Shown here: piece by piece, positions 17,226 to 24,552 of the stretch
Layout: every line of letters begins with the position of its first letter
Numbering within the stretch: the stretch's first letter is position 1
Origin: Pseudooceanicola atlanticus
GTDB taxonomy: Bacteria > Pseudomonadota > Alphaproteobacteria > Rhodobacterales > Rhodobacteraceae
Length of the DNA: 64,000 nucleotides
Direction of reading: 5' to 3'
NCBI RefSeq assembly: GCF_000768315.1
Contig: NZ_AQQX01000002.1
Location: forward strand, 186,001 to 250,000
Program-made: the position numbers and the translations under genes
Notes under the pieces: model-generated
Database searches by the model: none
The model's input: only the letters and a program-made list of their open reading frames with translations
Told to the model about the DNA's origin: nothing

Positions 17226-17783
17226 ATGAAACGCCTGTTTCTTGCCCTGGCGGCGATTTCCGTGATGGCGGCCTGTACCCGGAACCCCGACGTACTGCCG
17301 CCGGAACAACTGGCGCCCCTGGCCTATCGCAGCTCTGCTGCGCCCTCTCTCAAGCTTTACACGGTGGTCAACCGCCGAACCAACTCCGGCGCCCATACGG
17401 CGCTGGCGGTCAATGGCTCCGAAACCGTGCTGTTTGACCCCGCTGGCGGGTTCGAGGCGCAGGATATCGTCCGGTCCGGTGACGTGATCTACGGGTTCTC
17501 TCCCGCAGTCGACCGTGCCTTTACCAGCGCCCATGCCCGGACCGAATTCCTGGTGACCACCCAGACCATCCCGGTTTCGGCACAGGTCGCGGAAATGGCG
17601 TTGCAGATGGTCAAGGCCAATGGGCCGGTTGCCGCAGCACATTGCGCGGCCAGCACTTCTTCGATCCTGAAATCTCTGCCGGGCTTCGAGTCGATCGAAC
17701 AGACCTACTATCCGAAAAAACTGGAAGAGCAGCTGGTCAATTTCCCCGGCGTGCAGGGTCAGACTTACCTGGAAAACGACTGA
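17226..17783 (+). CDS. Lipoprotein with possible permuted NlpC/P60-like fold
   Basis: A 185-residue protein with a type II signal peptide and lipobox (VMAAC, Cys17), so probably membrane-anchored in the periplasm. The body has a His-containing strand NSGAHTALAVNG (His57), an LFDPAGGF turn, and a later HCAASTSSILKSLPG (Cys140). The order His then Cys, with the cysteine followed by a helix, is that of circularly permuted NlpC/P60 or LRAT-like cysteine hydrolases. This is pattern recognition only. A strong ribosome binding site (CAGGAG) precedes ATG 17226. It converges with azlD. Confidence 0.75.
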   Translation: MKRLFLALAAISVMAACTRNPDVLPPEQLAPLAYRSSAAPSLKLYTVVNRRTNSGAHTALAVNGSETVLFDPAGGFEAQDIVRSGDVIYGFSPAVDRAFTSAHARTEFLVTTQTIPVSAQVAEMALQMVKANGPVAAAHCAASTSSILKSLPGFESIEQTYYPKKLEEQLVNFPGVQGQTYLEND

Positions 17784-17795
17784 CCGGCGGCTGGT

Positions 17796-18122
17796 TCAGC
17801 CCAGCCACCAGAGCATCACGTAAAGCACCGCGATCCCCGCAAGGATCGCCGCCATTGCACGTTTGCTGACGAACCCGACAATCAACGCCGCAAAGGCCGC
17901 AAGCAGGCGGGCCGGGTCGACCTCGCCATTCGTAGCGGCCGGCCAAGCGACGAGCGGCGCGACCAGCGCGGGCAGCACGGCCACCGCCGTGTAACGCAGG
18001 TGCCGCAGCAGCCATTCCGGCATCTGCCGGTCGCCCACCAGCCCGGTAAAGGCGAACCGAAGGCCAAAGCTGCCGATTCCGAGCGCGATCATCACGATCC
18101 AGAGCTGCAGATCGTTATCCAT
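17796..18122 (-). CDS. azlD: AzlD family branched-chain amino-acid transport subunit
   Basis: A 108-residue hydrophobic protein with about four membrane segments, of the AzlD family. AzlD is the small partner of AzlC in exporters of branched-chain amino acids. Seen: GSFGLRFAFTGLVGDRQMPEWLLRHLRYTA near residues 17-46, with the P-x-W-L-x-x-x-L-R-Y pattern typical of the family. Its ATG overlaps the azlC stop by one base (TGATG), which shows coupling in the order azlC-azlD. Confidence 0.9.
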   Translation of the reverse strand: MDNDLQLWIVMIALGIGSFGLRFAFTGLVGDRQMPEWLLRHLRYTAVAVLPALVAPLVAWPAATNGEVDPARLLAAFAALIVGFVSKRAMAAILAGIAVLYVMLWWLG

Positions 18123-18844
18123 CACGCGGCCTCCTGCTTCAGCTTGCGGCGTTCCACGAACAATTCGACCTGCGCGCCGGTCATCATGCCCAGCAGCGCA
18201 GCGACCAGAAGGCCCAGGTTCAGCGGCAGCGGCGCGCAGACCAGCGCCATCACCACCGCAACGGTGGCCGCCGACAGGTGCGGCAGGGAGCGCAGCATCG
18301 GTGCGATCATCGCGATGAAGGTGATCGGCAGGGCGAAGTCCAACGCAAATTCGGGCGGGATCGCACTGCCCAAGATAGCCCCGACCAGCGTCAGCACGTA
18401 CCACATAGGGCAAACCGGGGTTATGACACCAAAGAAATACGACACCTTCCGCGCCACCGACCAATCCGGGTTCTTCTCGAACGTCGTGATCGAGATCGCA
18501 TAGCTCTGATCGACCGTGAAATAGGCCGCCACGGCCCGCTGCCACATCGGCGCCTTGCCGATATGCGGCGTGAGGGAAGCCGAATACATCGCCATCCGCA
18601 GGTTGACCGCAAGGGCCGACAGGATGACGACGATGGTCGGTGCGCCGTCCTGCAACAATTGCAGCGCGGTGAACTGCGCCGCCCCCGCGATCACCATGAC
18701 CGAGAATGTCAGCGCCTCGAACACGTTCAGCCCGGCTTCGGTCGCCACGACGCCGAACAGCATGCCGAACGGCCCCACGACGAGGAGATAGGGCAGACCG
18801 TCGCGGAAACCCTGCCAAAAGGCGGAATCGGGTGTGGAGGACAT
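18122..18844 (-). CDS. azlC: AzlC family branched-chain amino-acid permease
   Basis: A 240-residue multi-spanning membrane protein of the AzlC family that, with AzlD, exports leucine, isoleucine, valine or analogues. Family features are FWQGFRDGLPYLLVVGPFGMLFG at the N-terminus, SVMVIAGAAQFTALQLLQDGAP and NLRMAMYSASLTPHI near residues 60-100, and YFTVDQSYAI near residue 115. ATG 18844 (MSSTPDS) was chosen; an in-frame extension to 18913 would add a hydrophilic stretch with no family match. Confidence 0.92.
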   Translation of the reverse strand: MSSTPDSAFWQGFRDGLPYLLVVGPFGMLFGVVATEAGLNVFEALTFSVMVIAGAAQFTALQLLQDGAPTIVVILSALAVNLRMAMYSASLTPHIGKAPMWQRAVAAYFTVDQSYAISITTFEKNPDWSVARKVSYFFGVITPVCPMWYVLTLVGAILGSAIPPEFALDFALPITFIAMIAPMLRSLPHLSAATVAVVMALVCAPLPLNLGLLVAALLGMMTGAQVELFVERRKLKQEAA

Positions 18845-18961
18845 GGCGGGAAGCTCATAGACTGGATAACAGAACCGACCTACGTCCAGCGCCCGGCCGA
18901 TGCAATTGCCCATGCCTCACAACTCCGCCTTTGCACTGCGCAGATTTGCGACGGTCACCCG

Positions 18962-19558
18962 GTGACCGCGCCCCCCTTGGTCATTCTGAGCGGCGGCGCT
19001 GGCCGACGCATGGGCCGCGCCGACAAATCCACGCTGATGCTGGCGGGGCGTCCCCTGCTGGCGCATCTGCTGGACCGGCTTGAGCCGCAGACAGACCATA
19101 TCGCGCTGAACGCCCCGGCGGATCATCCCGCTCCCATGGGCCTGCCCCTTGTCCCCGACCTCGACGCCGATCGCCCCGGCCCGCTGGCCGGCATCCGCGC
19201 GGCGATGGAATGGGCGGCGGCGCAAGGGGCGACGCATGTGGCGACCGTGGCCATCGACACGCCATTCCTGCCGGGCGACCTGATCCCGCAACTGATGCTG
19301 CATGCCGAGGGGCATGAGGGGCCAGTCATCGCCTCCTGCGGCGGGCGGCTGCATCCGGTTGTGGGGCTGTGGCCAGTGCACCTGCGCCAGGACCTTGCCG
19401 CCGCCCTTGCCGCCGGCATCCGCCGCGTCACCGACTGGACAGAGGCCCAGGGCGCGATACCTTGCGATTTCCCGGCGACCCGACCAGACCCCTTCTTCAA
19501 CATCAACACGCCAGAGGATCTTCGCCACGCCGAGGACCTGATCGGAGCCGCAATATGA
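18962..19558 (+). CDS. mobA: Molybdenum cofactor guanylyltransferase
   Basis: A 198-residue enzyme that joins GTP to molybdenum-molybdopterin to form the guanine dinucleotide cofactor (MGD) used by DMSO-reductase-family enzymes. The GTP loop LSGGAGRRMGRADKSTL (residues 8-24), DRPGPLAGIRAAMEW and TVAIDTPFLPGDL near residue 95 match MobA. The GTG at 18962 (MTAPPLV) begins the conserved region. The stop overlaps the mobB ATG by four bases (ATGA). Confidence 0.93.
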   Translation: MTAPPLVILSGGAGRRMGRADKSTLMLAGRPLLAHLLDRLEPQTDHIALNAPADHPAPMGLPLVPDLDADRPGPLAGIRAAMEWAAAQGATHVATVAIDTPFLPGDLIPQLMLHAEGHEGPVIASCGGRLHPVVGLWPVHLRQDLAAALAAGIRRVTDWTEAQGAIPCDFPATRPDPFFNINTPEDLRHAEDLIGAAI

Positions 19559-20052
19559 AACTCTACGGCGTGGCCGGATGGAAGAATTCCGGCAAGACCG
19601 GGCTGATGGAGCGTCTGGTGACCGAATTCACCGCGCGTGGCCTGACCGTGTCGACGGTCAAGCACACCCATCACCGGGTCGACCTGGATCAACCCGGCAA
19701 GGACAGCTATCGCCACCGCGAGGCCGGCGCGCAGGAGGTGCTGATGGTTTCGGGGTCTCGCTGGGCGCTGCTGCACGAGCTGTGCGACGCGCCCGAGCCG
19801 CCCTTCGAAGACCTGATCGCGCGGATGAGCCCGGTCGATCTGCTGCTCATCGAAGGCTACAAGACCGGCACTCATCCCAAGATCGAGGCGCACAGGCAGG
19901 TGACAGGCAAGGCCCCCTTCGCCGGCGACGATCCGACCGTGCGCGCCCTGGCCAGCGATCAGCCGGAGGCCATCGTACTGGATCGCCCCGTCTTCGACCT
20001 GGACGATACGCGCGCCATTGCCGACTTCATCGCCGGCGACCTGTCACTCTGA
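19555..20052 (+). CDS. mobB: Molybdopterin-guanine dinucleotide biosynthesis protein B
   Basis: A 165-residue GTP-binding P-loop protein that assists MobA in MGD formation. The P-loop GWKNSGKTGL is at residues 8-17, followed by VSTVKHTHH near residue 35 and LLLIEGYKTGTHPKIEAHR near residue 97, the canonical MobB walker B region. It is coupled to mobA by a 4-nt overlap. Confidence 0.93.
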   Translation: MKLYGVAGWKNSGKTGLMERLVTEFTARGLTVSTVKHTHHRVDLDQPGKDSYRHREAGAQEVLMVSGSRWALLHELCDAPEPPFEDLIARMSPVDLLLIEGYKTGTHPKIEAHRQVTGKAPFAGDDPTVRALASDQPEAIVLDRPVFDLDDTRAIADFIAGDLSL

Positions 20053-20079
20053 TTGCCAATAACCTTGGGGACCAGCCCC

Positions 20080-21105
20080 CTAGTTGAACGTCCCCGCCAC
20101 ACGGCCCAGGAGCATGAAGGCGCGGGCGGTACGGGTTTCCGACAGTTCCGCGATGTCCTGGTCGGTGGCGGTCGGTTCGAATTCCACGAACATCTGGTCG
20201 AACCGGCGCAGGAAGTGATGCGCCGCGTCGCGGAAGATCGGGTCCTGCCGCATTCGCCCCGCCGTCAGGGCCAGCGAGGACCGGTCGCGGATACCGCCAA
20301 GCGCCGCAACCACGCGGCCCCGTTCGCCCTGGGCAAAGCGGCGCCAGATCTCGGGCCGCGCCAGGTCGGGGCGCAGGTCGTCCATGTAGATGCCGTCCTG
20401 GCTGAGCAGGGTCAGCACGTCCTGCGCCGCCTGGATCAGGTTCGCCGCCTGACGATCCTTCAACGCCTTGCGCAGGGCTGCAAAACCTTCCTCGTCCTCG
20501 GCGGTTTCGGGGAAGTTCAGCGCCCTGACAAAGACATCACGTGCCAGCGGCGGACGGTTCGCCTCGGGCCCCAGTTCCAGCGGCAGATCGGCCTGCCCTT
20601 CGGCGGCGGCCGGTTCGGGTTCGGCCTGCACAACGCGGGCCGCGGCCTCGACCGCGCGGGTCGAATGGAAGGTCGCCAGCGCGGTTTCCGTCTTGCGCTG
20701 TGCATCCGCGATCTCGTCCAGCTTCTTGGCGATGGATTCGTCCGAAGCACGCCCCATCCCCTTCTGAACCTCGGCCAGATAGGAGGTGCGGATCGCCTCT
20801 ATCGCGGAATGCAGGCGGCGGCTTTCCTCGCGTACCACGCGGCTGGAGCGGGCAGCCGTTGCCGCCACCCAGACCAGCGCGACCGGCATGAAGATCGCCA
20901 GCAGCACCATCACGAAGTTCAGCGGATCGAAGCTCGCATTGCTCTGGACGTTCGGGTCCTGCAACAGCAGGAAGAACAGCCCCGCGCCAAACAGCCAGAG
21001 CACCGACAGGATCAGCGCGATTGCTTCGGCAGGGGACATGCGTTCGCGCGTCGGCTTGTCGTAGACCCCAAGGGGGGTCGGGCGCGATTCGGGGCGTTCG
21101 GGCAT
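20080..21105 (-). CDS. Membrane protein of unknown function
   Basis: A 341-residue protein I cannot assign to a named family. After a polar N-terminus there are two adjacent transmembrane helices (residues about 27-47 and 60-85). A predicted coiled region follows (RRLHSAIEAIRTSYLAEVQK), then an Ala/Pro-rich linker and a C-terminal soluble domain (about 150-341) rich in charged helices, with DVFVRALNFPETAEDEEGFAAL and GIYMDDLRPDLARPEIWRRFA. Similar proteins are recalled beside greA in Rhodobacterales. ATG 21105 is the first good start; an upstream in-frame ATG at 21153 would overlap the end of greA. Confidence 0.75.
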   Translation of the reverse strand: MPERPESRPTPLGVYDKPTRERMSPAEAIALILSVLWLFGAGLFFLLLQDPNVQSNASFDPLNFVMVLLAIFMPVALVWVAATAARSSRVVREESRRLHSAIEAIRTSYLAEVQKGMGRASDESIAKKLDEIADAQRKTETALATFHSTRAVEAAARVVQAEPEPAAAEGQADLPLELGPEANRPPLARDVFVRALNFPETAEDEEGFAALRKALKDRQAANLIQAAQDVLTLLSQDGIYMDDLRPDLARPEIWRRFAQGERGRVVAALGGIRDRSSLALTAGRMRQDPIFRDAAHHFLRRFDQMFVEFEPTATDQDIAELSETRTARAFMLLGRVAGTFN

Positions 21106-21149
21106 GTCGTCCTGGTCCGTTGGGCGGCGAAGATTCGCGGCTATTCCGC

Positions 21150-21620
21150 TCAACTATAGTCGATTTTCAGGATTTCATAGGACCGCTCGCCACCCGGTGT
21201 GCGGACCTCCACCGAATCGCCTTCTTCCTTGCCGATCAATGCCCGCGCGATCGGCGATTTGACGTTCAGAAGGCCCTTTTCGATATTGGCCTCGTATTCG
21301 CCGACAATCTGCCAGACCTTTTCCTCGTCGGTATCTTCGTCGACGACGGTGACCTTCGCACCGAATTTCACCGAGCCGGACAAGGTCTTGGGGTCGATGA
21401 CATCGGCCAGCGACAGGACGCTTTCCAGCTCCTTGATGCGGCCCTCGATGAAGGACTGCTTTTCGCGCGCGGAATGGTACTCGGCATTCTCGGACAGGTC
21501 GCCAAGTTCACGGGCCTCCGCGATCGCCTTGATGATCTCGGGGCGTTCTTTGCTCTTGAGATGCTTCAGTTCGCTCTCCAGGGCGACAAAGCCCTCGCGG
21601 GTCATCGGTATCTTTTCCAT
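21150..21620 (-). CDS. greA: Transcription elongation factor GreA
   Basis: A 156-residue protein that binds RNA polymerase and stimulates cleavage of backtracked transcripts. It begins [22 protein letters not shown] and shows the acidic-tip coiled-coil motif [22 protein letters not shown] near residues 35-57. The C-terminal FKBP-like domain includes [25 protein letters not shown] sequence precedes the ATG at 21620. Confidence 0.97.
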   Translation of the reverse strand: MEKIPMTREGFVALESELKHLKSKERPEIIKAIAEARELGDLSENAEYHSAREKQSFIEGRIKELESVLSLADVIDPKTLSGSVKFGAKVTVVDEDTDEEKVWQIVGEYEANIEKGLLNVKSPIARALIGKEEGDSVEVRTPGGERSYEILKIDYS

Positions 21621-21640
21621 TGCTCTCTCCGCGGCAACGA

Positions 21641-21668
21641 CGAAGGGGCCCGCTTACAGGCCCCTTCG
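21641..21668. terminator. Perfect hairpin between the VOC gene and greA
   Basis: A 10-bp perfect stem, CGAAGGGGCC (21641-21650) and GGCCCCTTCG (21659-21668), with loop CGCTTACA. On the minus strand it lies downstream of the VOC gene and 20 bp before the greA start, so it probably ends or attenuates read-through into greA. There is no clear U-tract on that strand. Confidence 0.6.
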
Positions 21669-21727
21669 CTCTTTATCAGGTTCAGACAACCTCGCTCAAA
21701 CGGGTACTGAAATGCAAGGGGTTTGCG

Positions 21728-22111
21728 TTACCCCTGATGCGATGCGACCTCCCATTCGATACCGTCGCCGTCATGGAAATAGAACCGCCGTCCCGGTGCG
21801 TAATCGTTGTGATTGATCGGGTTGAACCCGGCCCCGCGCACCCGATCCTCGACCGTGTCGATGTCTTCCTCGGTGAAGACGGCGAGGTGATTGAGCATGC
21901 CGATGGTCCGATAGCGATCCGTGGCCGACGGTTTCGCATCCCCGTAGGAAAACAGCGCGACATAGCTGTCATCAGTGCCGATATGCACCGTGTGGCCCGT
22001 CTGCATCCCCGGCCCCTCCCAACGGATGTGCCAGCCGAAGACGTCGCTCAGCCAGGCGGCGGTGGCCTTGGGGTCGGATACGGTGACATTCGCGTGTTCC
22101 AGGCGGATCAT
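21728..22111 (-). CDS. VOC (glyoxalase/bleomycin-resistance fold) protein
   Basis: A 127-residue vicinal-oxygen-chelate protein. Two beta-alpha-beta modules are seen: LEHANVTVSDPKATAAWLSDVFGW at the N-terminus and MLNHLAVFTEEDIDTVEDRV near residue 72. Probable metal ligands are His6, His75 and Glu121 in DGIEWEVA. The substrate is unknown. It is transcribed divergently from soxR, and a SoxR operator sits in its promoter (22149-22168), so it is very likely the direct target of SoxR, induced by redox-active compounds. A good ribosome binding site (GGAGGAAAGG) precedes ATG 22111. Confidence 0.88.
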   Translation of the reverse strand: MIRLEHANVTVSDPKATAAWLSDVFGWHIRWEGPGMQTGHTVHIGTDDSYVALFSYGDAKPSATDRYRTIGMLNHLAVFTEEDIDTVEDRVRGAGFNPINHNDYAPGRRFYFHDGDGIEWEVASHQG

Positions 22112-22140
22112 GATTTTTCCTTTCCTCCATCCTTTGAGAC

Positions 22141-22171
22141 AGGCTACTCCTTCAAGTTAACTTGAGGGCAA
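22141..22171 (-). promoter_or_regulatory. SoxR operator inside the VOC gene promoter
   Basis: Bases 22149-22168 read CCTTCAAGTTAACTTGAGGG, one mismatch from a perfect 20-bp palindrome and nearly identical to the enterobacterial soxbox core TCAAGTTAACTTGA. On the minus strand it lies between a -35-like TTGCCC (22166-22171) and a -10-like TAGCCT (22141-22146) separated by 19 bp. That is the long spacer typical of MerR/SoxR-activated promoters. The orientation points to the VOC gene. Confidence 0.85.
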
Positions 22172-22184
22172 CGGAATTGATCCT

Positions 22185-22655
22185 ATGCGAACCAGAGGCT
22201 TACCGATCAGCACCATCGCCGACCGCACCGGCCTGGCGCCATCCGCCATCCGCTATTACGAGGATCAGGGCCTGATCGACCCCGGCCGCGGCCCCGGCGG
22301 GCAGCGCCAGTTCGAAAAGGCCGACATCCGGCGGCTGAGCTTCATCATGATCGCACAGAAACTGGGCTTTTCGATTTCCCAGATCCGGCAGCAATTGTCG
22401 GCCCTGCCGCGGGGCCGCACCCCGACCGCCGCAGATTGGCGCAAGCTGTCGACGCTGTACCGGGCCGATCTGGATCAGCGCATCGCGACGCTGGAAAAAC
22501 TGCGGGATGACCTAGATGGTTGTATCGGGTGCGGTTGCCTGTCCCTTGACCGGTGCAGCCTGTACAATCCCGACGACCGTGCGGCACGGCATGGCAGCGG
22601 GCCGAGATATCTGATGGGGGACAAAGCCGACCCCGTCACGCCGGAAAATGGATGA
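22185..22655 (+). CDS. soxR: Redox-sensitive transcriptional activator SoxR
   Basis: A 156-residue MerR-family regulator. The N-terminal winged helix (STIADRTGLAPSAIRYYEDQGLI) and dimerization helix are followed by the [2Fe-2S] motif CIGCGCLSLDRC, with Cys113, Cys116, Cys118 and Cys124 in SoxR spacing. Oxidation of the cluster by redox-cycling drugs or superoxide switches on target promoters by untwisting the long spacer. No soxS gene is present. The operator lies 17 bp upstream of its own ATG, so autoregulation is also likely. Confidence 0.96.
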   Translation: MRTRGLPISTIADRTGLAPSAIRYYEDQGLIDPGRGPGGQRQFEKADIRRLSFIMIAQKLGFSISQIRQQLSALPRGRTPTAADWRKLSTLYRADLDQRIATLEKLRDDLDGCIGCGCLSLDRCSLYNPDDRAARHGSGPRYLMGDKADPVTPENG

Positions 22656-22772
22656 TTTCGGCATCAAAAGGCACGGAATGACGCTCTGTTGCGATTGACC
22701 CGCTGCATCGCGGCGCGATATTCACAGCGAAAGAAAATTTCGCAAACGACCCCGGAGGGGAGAGGAAAGAAC

Positions 22773-24422
22773 ATGTCCGAGACGCAGCGCGAGACGATGG
22801 AATATGATGTGGTCATCGTGGGCGCCGGCCCTGCCGGTCTGTCGGCCGCCATCCGCCTGAAGCAACTCGACGCCGATCTCGAGGTCGTCGTCCTTGAAAA
22901 GGGCTCCGAGGTCGGGGCGCATATCCTTTCGGGCGCCGTGCTGGACCCGTCGGGCCTGGATGCGCTGATCCCCGACTGGAAAGAAAAGGGCGCGCCGCTG
23001 AACGTGCCGGTCAAGGAAGACAATTTCTACATGCTGGGCGAAGCGGGCAAACTGCGCGTGCCGAACTTCCCGATGCCGCCGCTGATGAACAACCACGGCA
23101 ACTACATCGTCTCGATGGGCAATGTCTGCCGCTGGATGGCCGAACAGGCCGAGGAACTGGGCGTCGAGATCTTCCCCGGCATGGCCTGCTCCGAGCTGGT
23201 CTATGGTGAGAAGGGCGACGTCAAAGGCGTCGTCGCCGGTGAATTCGGCCGCAACCCCGACGGCACCGAGGGCCCGGGCTACGAGCCGGGGATGGAACTG
23301 CACGGCAAGTATGTCTTCCTGTCCGAAGGCGTGCGTGGGTCCCTGTCGAAGGAGGTCATCAACAAATACGGCCTGTCCGACGGGAAGGACCCGCAGAAAT
23401 TCGGCCTCGGCATGAAAGAGATCTGGGAAATCGACCCCGCCAAGCACCGCGAAGGCACCGTGACTCACACGATGGGCTGGCCGCTCGGCTCCGAAGCGGG
23501 GGGCGGGTCCTTCATCTACCATTTCGAAAACAACCAGGTGCTGATCGGCTTCGTGGTTCACCTGAACTACAAGAACCCGCACCTCTTCCCCTACATGGAA
23601 TTCCAGCGGTTCAAGCATCACCCGATGGTCGCGGAGCTGCTGGAAGGCGGAAAGCGTGTCGCCTATGGCGCGCGGGCGATCAGCGAAGGTGGCTACCAGT
23701 CGATGCCGCAGATGGTGGCACCGGGCGTCGCGCTGCTGGGCTGTACCGTGGGCATGGTCAACGTCCCGCGGATCAAGGGCAACCACAACGCCATGCTGTC
23801 GGGCAAGGCCGCCGCAGAGGCCGCGCATGAGGCGATCAAGGCGGGTCGTTCGGGCGATGAGCTGCACGATTACGAAACCGAGGTCCGCACCGGCGCGATC
23901 GGCAAGGACCTGAAGAAGGTCCGCAACGTCAAGCCGCTCTGGTCCAAGTATGGCCTGACCGCATCGCTGGCGATCGGTGGCTTCGACATGTGGACCAACA
24001 CGCTGGGCTTTTCCCTGCTGGGCACGCTCAAGCACGGCAAATCCGACGCCGAGGCGACGGAAATCGCGGCGAACCACAAGCCAATCGACTATCCGAAACC
24101 GGATGGCAAGCTGTCGTTTGACCGCCTGACCAACGTGTCGTTCTCCATGACGAACCACGAGGAAAGCCAGCCCGCGCACCTCAAGCTGAAGGACGAAAAC
24201 GTCCCCGTGCTGGACAACCTGCCGAAATATGCCGGCCCCTCGGCCCGCTACTGCCCGGCAGGCGTCTACGAATTCGTCGAGGAAGAGGGCAAACCGGCCA
24301 AGTTCGTCATCAACTTCCAGAACTGCGTCCACTGCAAGACCTGCGACATCAAGGACCCGGCCCAGAACATCAACTGGACCACGCCGCAGGGCGGCGACGG
24401 CCCGAATTACCCCAATATGTAA
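22773..24422 (+). CDS. Electron transfer flavoprotein-ubiquinone oxidoreductase
   Basis: A 549-residue membrane-associated FAD and 4Fe-4S enzyme that passes electrons from ETF (fed by acyl-CoA and other dehydrogenases) to ubiquinone. The N-terminal dinucleotide fold VVIVGAGPAGLSAAIRL is at residues 13-29. GGSFIYHFENNQVLIGFVVHL and SMPQMVAPGVALLGCTVG follow. The C-terminal cluster ligands are Cys494 (ARYCPAGVY) and Cys518, Cys521 and Cys524 (NCVHCKTCDIKDP). ATG 22773 has GGGGAGAGGAAAG upstream. It would serve the acyl-CoA dehydrogenase at 13.7 kb. Confidence 0.96.
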   Translation: MSETQRETMEYDVVIVGAGPAGLSAAIRLKQLDADLEVVVLEKGSEVGAHILSGAVLDPSGLDALIPDWKEKGAPLNVPVKEDNFYMLGEAGKLRVPNFPMPPLMNNHGNYIVSMGNVCRWMAEQAEELGVEIFPGMACSELVYGEKGDVKGVVAGEFGRNPDGTEGPGYEPGMELHGKYVFLSEGVRGSLSKEVINKYGLSDGKDPQKFGLGMKEIWEIDPAKHREGTVTHTMGWPLGSEAGGGSFIYHFENNQVLIGFVVHLNYKNPHLFPYMEFQRFKHHPMVAELLEGGKRVAYGARAISEGGYQSMPQMVAPGVALLGCTVGMVNVPRIKGNHNAMLSGKAAAEAAHEAIKAGRSGDELHDYETEVRTGAIGKDLKKVRNVKPLWSKYGLTASLAIGGFDMWTNTLGFSLLGTLKHGKSDAEATEIAANHKPIDYPKPDGKLSFDRLTNVSFSMTNHEESQPAHLKLKDENVPVLDNLPKYAGPSARYCPAGVYEFVEEEGKPAKFVINFQNCVHCKTCDIKDPAQNINWTTPQGGDGPNYPNM

Positions 24423-24467
24423 GCAAATGATCGCCGGTCGGTTGTGCGCCGGCGTCACAATTCGAAA

Positions 24468-24498
24468 AATGCGGGGGGCGCGATGCGTCCCCCGCATT
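24468..24498 (+). terminator. Hairpin after ETF-QO gene
   Basis: A 10-bp perfect stem AATGCGGGGG (24468-24477) and CCCCCGCATT (24489-24498), 46 bp past the ETF-QO stop and before the next gene. It is followed by GCGTTTCGC, so the U-tract is weak. Confidence 0.6.
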
Positions 24499-24552
24499 GC
24501 GTTTCGCGGCGCCCTTCCCTTAGGCTGAAGCAACACAGGATGAGGTGAGGGA

